Assembly (NCBI GenBank): GCA_021731145.1
Contig: JAKFXX010000024.1
Span: forward strand, 1 to 64,000
DNA length: 64,000 nucleotides
Reading direction: 5' to 3'
Source of the DNA: Gammaproteobacteria bacterium
Lineage (GTDB): Bacteria; Pseudomonadota; Gammaproteobacteria; Ga0077554; Ga007554
Shown: in pieces, positions 56,195 through 62,990 of the stretch
How positions within the stretch are numbered: position 1 is the stretch's first letter
Layout: each line of letters starts with the position of its first letter
Notes under the pieces: generated by a model
What the model was told of the DNA's origin: nothing
Databases searched by the model: none
What the model saw: the letters and a program-made list of their open reading frames with translations, nothing else
Position numbers and translations under genes: made by a program

Positions 56195-57009
56195 ATGCCG
56201 CAGGGTCCGCATTCAATTCGCCACGGTGCGGCGTGGCCTGGTATGTCACGCCATTGTTCCAGTAATTTCTTGAAGTCGGCGCGGCTGATATCTTCGGCTC
56301 CCAGACTCTGCAAGTGGCCGGAGCCTACCTGGCAGTCGATCACGGCATAGCCCCAGCGCTCCAGTTGCCGCACCAGGTAGACAAACGCCACCTTGGAGGC
56401 ATCCGTGACACGACTGAACATGGATTCGCCGAAAAACACCCTGCCGATGGCGACACCATACAGCCCGCCCACCAGCTCATCGCCGCGCCAGGCCTCCACA
56501 GAGTGGGCAATGCCCAGCTCATGCAGACGGCAATAGGCGTCGAGCATATCATCAGTGATCCAGGTGCCCCCATCGACCGCCATGGATGGCGGTCGCTTTT
56601 GGCATCCTGCCTCTGGCGACACTCGTGCGTCCTTGCACAGCGGAAGTGCCGGTAACGCAGGAGCGGTTTTCCGGTCATAGGTGCGTGGCGCGGCGCAGGC
56701 TTGCATCACCTGACGGAAGGCGGCGTCCAGCGTTATCTTGAATTCTCCCTTTTTGAGCGTCTTGCGCAAGCTGCGCGATACTTTCAGGTGTGATGGGAGC
56801 AAAACGGCACGTGGGTCGGGGGACCACCAGAGTATGGGTTGCCCTTCGTTGTACCAAGGGAAAATACCGCTGCGGTAGGCATTGATCAGGCGAGCGGGTG
56901 TGAGATCGCCACCCGCCGCGAGCAGGCCGTTCGGTTCTTTGAATGAATATTCAACGGGGGGGAATGAATGCGCGCTGTCAGCGGGATTTATCCAGAATAA
57001 TGTGCCCAT
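56191..57009 (-). CDS. aat: Leucyl/phenylalanyl-tRNA-protein transferase Aat with in-frame insertion
   Basis: A 272-residue enzyme that adds Leu or Phe to N-terminal Arg or Lys. Conserved text: [80 protein letters not shown] and [20 protein letters not shown]. Relatives are about 230-240 residues and run directly from CAAPR to a short turn and GTWIT; here about 37 residues (roughly 110-146, [20 protein letters not shown] continuing to SMAVDG) intervene. That DNA begins with a perfect palindrome at 56574-56595 and has the look of a repeat element inserted without breaking the frame. The enzyme core is otherwise intact, so it may remain active with a surface loop. bpt overlaps its stop. Confidence 0.93.
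   Translation of the reverse strand: MGTLFWINPADSAHSFPPVEYSFKEPNGLLAAGGDLTPARLINAYRSGIFPWYNEGQPILWWSPDPRAVLLPSHLKVSRSLRKTLKKGEFKITLDAAFRQVMQACAAPRTYDRKTAPALPALPLCKDARVSPEAGCQKRPPSMAVDGGTWITDDMLDAYCRLHELGIAHSVEAWRGDELVGGLYGVAIGRVFFGESMFSRVTDASKVAFVYLVRQLERWGYAVIDCQVGSGHLQSLGAEDISRADFKKLLEQWRDIPGHAAPWRIECGPCGI
56572..56682. repeat. In-frame palindromic insertion element within aat
   Basis: About 111 bases with no counterpart in typical aat genes, a multiple of three. One end has the perfect inverted repeat CGACCGCCAT-GG-ATGGCGGTCG split at 56574-56583 and 56586-56595. The encoded peptide is Pro/Ala/Cys-rich and unlike the host protein. It recalls Rickettsia-type palindromic elements that insert inside genes; no second copy was noticed in this window. 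Confidence 0.6.
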
Positions 57010-57121
57010 GTTCATAATGCCGGTTCGTGGGGGATTAGGTTGTTTTATTAACTATATGAAATTAAAATGATTAATTCAATCAACTGGATTTGATTTCGAT
57101 ATCTTGAGACAATTATAGGAG

Positions 57122-59497
57122 ATGTCATCCCAACCCTCTCAAAAAGATTCGTCTTCCCCTGTTGGTCGTAACTGGTTTGCTCGCGGCTGGGGCAGCCCCG
57201 CAGTCAGGTATGTGCTGCTCATGCTGCTGCTGGCGGTGGTGGGCTATATTGCCTATCTCGATCATACCGTGCGCAGTCAGTTCGAGGGTAACCGCTGGGC
57301 GCTGCCCGCGCAGGTTTATGCGCGTCCGCTCGAACTTGTCCCTGATGCCCGTATAAGCGGCACGCAATTCGCGGAAGAGTTGCAAATGCTGGGGTATCGC
57401 CAGACCGGGGGCGAAAGGCTCACTGGCAGTTATGCGCGGAATGGCAACGAATTTCAGGTGGTGACGCGTCCCTTTACCTTTGGCGATGGTCGGGAAAGTT
57501 CGGTTGCCTTGCGGGCGGTATTTTCCGGTGACCGCCTGGTGAGTTTACAACATCTGGGCAGCGGTAAACCTTTGGCGTTGGCGCGTTTCGATCCTGTGCT
57601 GATCGGAAAAATCTACCCGGCGCACAATGAGGATCGGGTTTTCGTGCGCCTTAAAGAAGTGCCTGCTCCCCTCATCAAGGCTTTGCTTGTGGTGGAAGAC
57701 CGCAATTTCCGTGAACATCATGGCGTTGACCCCATCGCCGTGGCGCGCGCCCTGTGGGTCGATGTGCGGGCGCGGGAGATGGTGCAGGGCGGCAGCACCT
57801 TGACCCAGCAGTTGGTGAAGAACTTTTTTCTCAGCAATGAACGCACCATGACGCGCAAGCTCAAGGAAGCCATCATGTCATGGCAGCTTGAGTGGCATTA
57901 TGAGAAAGACGAGATCCTTGAGGCCTATTGCAATGAGATCTATCTGGGGCAGTCCGGCAAGCACGCCATACACGGTTTTGGGCGCGCTAGCTGGTTCTAT
58001 TTCCGCCGCCCGTTGAGCGATCTGCAACTGCCCGAACTGGCGCTGCTGGTGGGGTTGGTGCGCGGGCCGTCTTACTATGATCCGCGCCGCCACCCTGTGC
58101 GCGCTCTTGCCCGACGTAATCAGGTGCTTCAGATAATGGCGGAGCAGGGTGGTATTACCGACGCACAAGCGCGCGCCGCACAGGCCGCGCCGTTGGGTGT
58201 GACAGCCAAGGCGGCGAGCAGCGCAGCGCTTTCTCCCGCCTTCATAGATTTGGTGCGCCGCCAGTTGCGGCGTGATTATCAGGAGCAAGACCTGAATTCG
58301 GCCGGTCTGCAAATCCTTACCACGCTCGACCCGCTGGTACAGAACGCTGTAGCAGGCGCGATTAAAAGCCGTGTTGAAAGCCTGGAAAAACAGCAGCGTT
58401 TGCCTGCGGGTAGTCTGGAAGGGGCCGCGATTGTCACCAGCAGTGACGGTGGAGAAGTGCTGGCGGTGGCGGGTGGACGTGATGCCGATTCCGCCGGTTT
58501 TAACCGGGTGCTGGATGCCAGGCGTCCCATCGGATCGTTGGTCAAGCCCGCCGTGTACCTCACTGCGCTGGCCAATCCCAAGAAATACACACTGATCAGC
58601 CTGCTCGACGATGGTCCGCTGACGCTCAAAAATCCGGGTGGGCAGCCCTGGAGGCCCTCCAACTACGACCGGCAGTTTCATGGCTGGGTGCCCCTCAAGA
58701 CTGCGCTGGCGCGCTCCTACAACCTTGCTACGGTGCGATTAGGCATGGGCGTCGGCGTAAAGAATGTGCTGCATACGATGGCAAGTCTCGGTGTAAAGGA
58801 GAAGCTCAAACCTTATCCTTCAGTGCTGCTTGGGGCCGCCGAACTGACGCCTTTCGAGGTTACCCAGATGTACCAGACGCTGGCCAGTGGTGGCTTCAAT
58901 ACCCCGTTGCGCGCCATCCGCGAGGTATTGAGCAGGGAGGGAAAACCGTTGCGCAGCTATGATGTTACTGTCAAACAGGCCTTTGACCCCGCCCCGGTCT
59001 ATTTGCTTAATCGCGCGCTGCAGGATGTCATGCATAGCGGCACTGGGGTGTCCCTGTACTCACGCGCGCCGTGGTCATGGTCAGTGGCGGGAAAAACCGG
59101 CACTACCGATGATTTGCGCGATAGCTGGTTTGCGGGATTTACCGGCGACCGGCTGGCGGTGGTGTGGATGGGCCGCGATGATAATCGCTCGACGGGGCTG
59201 AGCGGCGCGACCGGCGCATTACAGGCCTGGGGTGATGTTATGCTGCGCATTGGCGCGCAACCGTTGCGCCTGGAGGCACCAAAAGGCATTGAGTGGGTCT
59301 GGATTGATCAGCAGACGCGCTTGCGCAGCATGGAGGGATGCGCGGGTGCCGTGCAAATGCCGTTTATGCGCGGCTCTGCCCCTGCTGCGATGGCGCCTTG
59401 CTTTGAGGATCCCGCTACTCCTGCCGATGATGTTGGCGATGCACTGAATAATGCGGTAAATAAAGCCGTTGACTGGCTCGACGAGGTAGTGCAATGA
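57122..59497 (+). CDS. mrcB: Bifunctional penicillin-binding protein 1B
   Basis: A 791-residue class A PBP that polymerises and cross-links peptidoglycan. A cytoplasmic tail and one membrane helix (YVLLMLLLAVVGYIAYLD, residues about 31-48) are followed by a UB2H-like regulatory domain (ALPAQVYARPLELVPDA), the GT51 glycosyltransferase (VVEDRNFREHHGVDP with catalytic Glu, GGSTLTQQLVKNFFLSNERT) and the transpeptidase with SxxK in PIGSLVKPAVYL, SYN in ARSYNLATVRLG and KTGTT in VAGKTGTTDDLRDSWFAG. The UB2H region makes it PBP1B rather than 1A. The start is unusual: AGGAG directly abuts the ATG at 57122 with no spacer, and an in-frame stop lies just upstream. The next gene overlaps its stop by four bases. 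Confidence 0.95.
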   Translation: MSSQPSQKDSSSPVGRNWFARGWGSPAVRYVLLMLLLAVVGYIAYLDHTVRSQFEGNRWALPAQVYARPLELVPDARISGTQFAEELQMLGYRQTGGERLTGSYARNGNEFQVVTRPFTFGDGRESSVALRAVFSGDRLVSLQHLGSGKPLALARFDPVLIGKIYPAHNEDRVFVRLKEVPAPLIKALLVVEDRNFREHHGVDPIAVARALWVDVRAREMVQGGSTLTQQLVKNFFLSNERTMTRKLKEAIMSWQLEWHYEKDEILEAYCNEIYLGQSGKHAIHGFGRASWFYFRRPLSDLQLPELALLVGLVRGPSYYDPRRHPVRALARRNQVLQIMAEQGGITDAQARAAQAAPLGVTAKAASSAALSPAFIDLVRRQLRRDYQEQDLNSAGLQILTTLDPLVQNAVAGAIKSRVESLEKQQRLPAGSLEGAAIVTSSDGGEVLAVAGGRDADSAGFNRVLDARRPIGSLVKPAVYLTALANPKKYTLISLLDDGPLTLKNPGGQPWRPSNYDRQFHGWVPLKTALARSYNLATVRLGMGVGVKNVLHTMASLGVKEKLKPYPSVLLGAAELTPFEVTQMYQTLASGGFNTPLRAIREVLSREGKPLRSYDVTVKQAFDPAPVYLLNRALQDVMHSGTGVSLYSRAPWSWSVAGKTGTTDDLRDSWFAGFTGDRLAVVWMGRDDNRSTGLSGATGALQAWGDVMLRIGAQPLRLEAPKGIEWVWIDQQTRLRSMEGCAGAVQMPFMRGSAPAAMAPCFEDPATPADDVGDALNNAVNKAVDWLDEVVQ

Positions 59498-60003
59498 AGC
59501 TGAATATGAGTAATCAACTCAAGTTTGCCATTGCTGGGGTGGCTGCCGCGCTGTTGCTGGCAGGTTGTGCCTCGCACATGAGCAAGGATAAGCCCGCCGC
59601 TGCTCCCAAAGAGCCGTCTCCCGTTGCCAGGGAGCAGAAAGCCGCACCTAAAGAAAGCGCTGCCCCACCTCCTGCCGCGTCACCCTCTCCGGCATCGCCC
59701 GCGGCTGCGCCTGCGCCGGAAGCCTCTCAAACGACCAGTCCGGCTGTTGCCGATATGCTCAAGAAGGCGGAGCGGCTAGTAAAAGCAAAGAAATTGGGCA
59801 GTGCCGTCGCCACGCTGGAAAGAGCGCTGCGCCTCGAGCCCAAAAATCCCATGATCTGGCATCGCCTGGCGTTAGTTCGCCAGCAACAGGGACGCCTGGC
59901 GCAGGCCGCGGATCTGGCGGCCAAGTCCAATGCCTTGCTGGGAGAAAACGCCCCCCTGCGTGCCCAAAACGATAGCCTTATCGCCAAGGCAGGCAAGAAA
60001 TAG
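59494..60003 (+). CDS. TPR lipoprotein, probable PBP1B activator (LpoP-like)
   Basis: A 169-residue protein. The signal peptide ends in lipobox LLLAGC (Cys about 26); a proline/alanine-rich flexible linker (about 30-85) spans the periplasm, and a TPR-like helical domain follows (ADMLKKAERLVKAKKLGSAV, ATLERALRLEPKNPMIWHRL, ALVRQQQGRLAQAADLA). Its ATG overlaps the mrcB TGA (ATGA). In Pseudomonas aeruginosa a TPR lipoprotein encoded beside mrcB, LpoP, activates PBP1B; architecture and coupling are the same here. I infer that role from context and layout, not from sequence identity. Confidence 0.8.
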   Translation: MKLNMSNQLKFAIAGVAAALLLAGCASHMSKDKPAAAPKEPSPVAREQKAAPKESAAPPPAASPSPASPAAAPAPEASQTTSPAVADMLKKAERLVKAKKLGSAVATLERALRLEPKNPMIWHRLALVRQQQGRLAQAADLAAKSNALLGENAPLRAQNDSLIAKAGKK

Positions 60004-60106
60004 TTTCAACGTGCATTAGGAATGCGCAATAGGCGCCTCATACCGTTTCAGGTTCAAATGTCAGGGTGGTCTACTCTTTGATCGAGAATGCACTTTGTTG
60101 GGGGCC

Positions 60107-60277
60107 TGCCTATCCGGTTGATTGCCAATCCGCCACAGTCATTGCGAGACCCTTCTGTGGGCAAGAATCCTGGCGTGCATCACCGCCTGTGGACGCAATT
60201 TCGCCAGTTCGCGGGTAAACGTTGCAAGCCAGTCGTTAACCGGCGCATCTTATCTTTGGCAATCAACCGGATAGGCA
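60107..60277. repeat. 171-bp element bounded by perfect 22-bp inverted repeats
   Basis: 60107-60128 (starting TGCCTATCCGG) and 60256-60277 (starting TTGGCAATCAACC) are exact reverse complements over 22 bases. The 127 bases between encode no protein and include a weaker internal repeat (GCCACAG with CTGTGGGC). No clear target duplication is seen at the edges. The size and ends suggest a miniature inverted-repeat transposable element; alternatively it is a long hairpin acting between the convergent genes on either side. It occupies most of the 293-base gap after the LpoP-like gene. Confidence 0.7.
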
Positions 60278-60296
60278 AGGTATGATAGTTGATATT

Positions 60297-60866
60297 TTAC
60301 TCAACAGTTTGCACTGTATAGCGTCGTGCCTGGATTGTTTTTGACCAATAACCGGCAGGCAGCCCGGCCTTTAGCTTGAGTTGCCGGAGGAAATCTTCAG
60401 GGTGCGGGAGTGAGTCCCATACGGCGGGCAGAAAAGTGCTCCGGTAACTGTCTTCCTCAATAATCAGGCCGTCGATGCCTGGTCGAAGTTGGGCAAGAAG
60501 ATCCGCCTCGCCAGCAATGCGCATCTCTTCAGGGGGAGATAGAACCGAGATGTGGATGTCCAGTTGCTTGAACTCCAGCCGGCTCAGCGGCGGAAAGCGC
60601 GGGTCGCGGAAGGCGGCGGCATAGGCGTTGGCGGCTATGTCGAGCGCCAGGGGGCGGAAGGCCTCCAGGGCGCCGATACAGCCGCGCAGGTTGCGCTGTA
60701 TGTGCAGCGTGACGAAGCTGGCAGCGGGTATCTGCAATGTCTGAGGGTAATCGCCAATTGCGACAGGCAGGGGCTGGTTGTAGTTCAGGCCATGGTCGAT
60801 GGAGTCAGCCGCCAGTTTCAGCAGTGTTTCCCTGTGCAGGTGCAGATCAGTTGCGTTGTTATTCAT
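60297..60866 (-). CDS. amrA: AmmeMemoRadiSam system protein A (AMMECR1 family)
   Basis: A 189-residue AMMECR1-domain protein. Visible text: FVTLHIQRNLRGCIGALEAF (the conserved RGCIG segment), YAAAFRDPRFPPLSRLEFKQ and LDIHISVLSPPEEM, with GIDGLIIEEDSYRSTFLPAV and WDSLPHPEDFLRQLKLKAGL. Conserved LRGCIG residues form a pocket on the fold, but no biochemical activity is settled. The ATG at 60866 lies inside the end of the Memo-family gene (eight-base overlap), so the two are translated together. With the divergent radical SAM gene they form the three-part system. Confidence 0.92.
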   Translation of the reverse strand: MNNNATDLHLHRETLLKLAADSIDHGLNYNQPLPVAIGDYPQTLQIPAASFVTLHIQRNLRGCIGALEAFRPLALDIAANAYAAAFRDPRFPPLSRLEFKQLDIHISVLSPPEEMRIAGEADLLAQLRPGIDGLIIEEDSYRSTFLPAVWDSLPHPEDFLRQLKLKAGLPAGYWSKTIQARRYTVQTVE

Positions 60867-61653
60867 GATAGCCAAAGACATAAGCGCCATACCCTACCAC
60901 TTGATCGCGTGGGCCGGCGGTATCTCCCGAATTGCGCAGATCAACCGTTTCTGCCTGCAAGTAGTGTTTTTTCGCGGCGTATAACAAGCCGTTGACAGGA
61001 TTGCGCCCGCAAGCATCTTCATAGTGTATGTCTTGCGGGCGTAACGTCTCGATGGCGTGCGACGTGGCGCTATCCAGTCTGCGGGCGGTGTCATAGTCAT
61101 GGTAATGGCTGAGATCGGAGCTGATTACGATGAGGGTTTCCGGCCCATCCCACAGCATCTCCAGCACTTCGCCTACTTCCTCCGGCGTGGCATCACCCAC
61201 CACCAGTGGCACCAGCGTGAAGTCACGCAGCACTTCCTGCAGAAAGGGCAGATGCACCTCCAGGCTGTGTTCCTCAGCATGCGCCTGATCCAGCACATGC
61301 ACTTGGGGCAGTGTCAGAATCAGATTAATGGATACGTAGTCGATGGGGATATTGCCCAGCGGGGTTGAAAAGGCATAAGCGCTGCTTACTGCAAGCCCGC
61401 GGAACGCCACACGATGCGCCGGGCCGACCAGCACCACTCGCCTGATGACATCGCGGGCAGGTTTGAGGCGCGCATAGGCGCTTGCCGCCACCGGGCCGGA
61501 GTAGATATAGCCGGCATGGGGCACAATAATTGCCTTTGGCACAGGTCCGGAAGATTCCACCTCATTTAGCAAATCCGCAACCATGGCGTGCAATGCACGC
61601 GCATCGGCGGGATAAAAAAGGCCTGCGACAGCTGGATGGCGCACGGTGGTCAT
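60859..61653 (-). CDS. amrB: AmmeMemoRadiSam system protein B (Memo family)
   Basis: A 264-residue protein of the Memo family, with the fold of class III extradiol dioxygenases (LigB-like). The metal-ligand positions known from human MEMO1 are present: His in AIIVPHAGYIYSGPVAASAY, His in VLVGPAHRVAFRGLAV, and Cys in YEDACGRNPVNGLLYAAK; other conserved histidines lie in AHAEEHSLEVHLPFLQEVL and VISSDLSHYHDYDTA. The start ATG at 61653 has GGAGG upstream. It overlaps the AMMECR1-type gene, and is divergent from the radical SAM gene across 178 bases that must hold both promoters. Confidence 0.93.
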   Translation of the reverse strand: MTTVRHPAVAGLFYPADARALHAMVADLLNEVESSGPVPKAIIVPHAGYIYSGPVAASAYARLKPARDVIRRVVLVGPAHRVAFRGLAVSSAYAFSTPLGNIPIDYVSINLILTLPQVHVLDQAHAEEHSLEVHLPFLQEVLRDFTLVPLVVGDATPEEVGEVLEMLWDGPETLIVISSDLSHYHDYDTARRLDSATSHAIETLRPQDIHYEDACGRNPVNGLLYAAKKHYLQAETVDLRNSGDTAGPRDQVVGYGAYVFGYHE

Positions 61654-61831
61654 CGTTTTTTTCCTCCGTTGGAGTCATTATTTGAAAATGGCGGCAATGC
61701 CTGAAACTTTCAAGGTGGTGCTTGAATTTCCGGTGATCGTTCGCCATTTATATAAGATAACCTGCCGCCACCCTGACCTGTACGGCTTCTTATGGAAGAG
61801 GGCAGGGGGATTCCTCAAAAGGAGAAATACC

Positions 61832-62929
61832 ATGACCACTCAACCGATGAGCGCCATAGTTCCCACTAAATATTGGCATGTTATTGAGGATGGACGCATC
61901 CAGTGTGACCTCTGTCCACGGTTTTGCAAGCTCCACGAAGGACAGCATGGGTTGTGTTTTGTGCGTGCCTGCCAGAACAATCAGATCGTCCTGACCACCT
62001 ACGGTCGTTCCAGTGGCTATTGCGTCGATCCCATCGAGAAAAAACCGCTCAACCATTTTCTGCCGGGAACACCGATCCTTTCTTTTGGCACTGCCGGATG
62101 CAATCTCGCCTGCAAGTTCTGTCAGAACTGGGATATCAGCAAGGCGCGCGAGACTGATGTGCTCGCCGACCAGGCCTCGCCGGAATTGATTGCCCGCGCC
62201 GCGAAAAAACTGGGATGCAGCAGCGTTGCCTATACCTACAATGATCCTGTTATTTTCATGGAATACGCCATCGATGTCGCCAAGGCGTGCCGTGAGCTGG
62301 GCATTAAATCGGTGGCCGTCACCGCCGGCTACATCACCGAGGAGCCGCGCAAGGAATTTTTCAGCTACATGGACGCGGCGAATGTCGACCTCAAGGCCTT
62401 CACAGAGCAGTTTTACCACAAGATCTGCGGTGGTCATTTGCAGCCGGTGCTGGACACGCTCAAATACCTCAAGCACGAGACCAATGTCTGGTTCGAAATC
62501 ACCACACTGCTGATACCGGGGGAGAACGATTCTGATCAGGAGCTGGAAGAGATGACGCAATGGGTGGTGGAAAATCTGGGCACGGATGTGCCCCATCATT
62601 TCACTGCCTTTCATCCAGACTGGAAGATGCTGGACAAACCGCCCACCCCGCCCGAAACCCTGACCCGCGCGCGTCGCATCGCCATGAAGAACGGCATACG
62701 CTACGCCTACACCGGCAATGTGCATGATGTTGAGGGCGGTAGCACCTATTGTCATCATTGCGGTAAAAAACTGATCGGACGCGATGGGTATGTGATCACT
62801 GAATGGCATCTCACTAACGATGGTCATTGCCAAAGCTGCGGCACCCAATGCGCCGGGGTATTTCACGGCCCAGCGGGGGACTGGGGGCCGCGGCGGCTGC
62901 CGGTGCGACTTAAGGATTTCGCGGTGTAA
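61832..62929 (+). CDS. amrS: AmmeMemoRadiSam system radical SAM enzyme
   Basis: A 365-residue radical SAM enzyme related to pyruvate-formate-lyase activating enzymes. The cluster motif CNLACKFCQNW (CxxxCxxC) is near residue 89; before it is a cysteine-rich N-terminus (RIQCDLCPRFCKLHEGQHGL) and after it YTYNDPVIFMEYAIDVAKA, AVTAGYITEEPRKEFF and the LDxxxK-like DLKAFTEQFYHKICGG. The C-terminus has two CxxC pairs (TYCHHCGKKLIG, GHCQSCGTQC), likely a zinc or second cluster site. A strong AAAGGAGAAATACC ribosome-binding site fixes the start at 61832. It stands divergent from the other two members; the substrate is unknown. Confidence 0.93.
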   Translation: MTTQPMSAIVPTKYWHVIEDGRIQCDLCPRFCKLHEGQHGLCFVRACQNNQIVLTTYGRSSGYCVDPIEKKPLNHFLPGTPILSFGTAGCNLACKFCQNWDISKARETDVLADQASPELIARAAKKLGCSSVAYTYNDPVIFMEYAIDVAKACRELGIKSVAVTAGYITEEPRKEFFSYMDAANVDLKAFTEQFYHKICGGHLQPVLDTLKYLKHETNVWFEITTLLIPGENDSDQELEEMTQWVVENLGTDVPHHFTAFHPDWKMLDKPPTPPETLTRARRIAMKNGIRYAYTGNVHDVEGGSTYCHHCGKKLIGRDGYVITEWHLTNDGHCQSCGTQCAGVFHGPAGDWGPRRLPVRLKDFAV

Positions 62930-62936
62930 CAATAAG

Positions 62937-62963
62937 CTATAAGGAGGTAAGCCCACCTTATAG
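62937..62963 (+). promoter_or_regulatory. Hairpin between amrS and the receptor gene
   Basis: CTATAAGGAGG (62937-62947) pairs with CCACCTTATAG (62953-62963) with one mismatch and a 5-base loop. There is no T-run, so it is a poor terminator. It hides a perfect GGAGG, 44 bases before the next gene's ATG; the functional site for that gene is a separate AGGGGAG close to the ATG. Confidence 0.4.
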
Positions 62964-62990
62964 TGATAAGAACGATTGCAAGGGGAGCAC

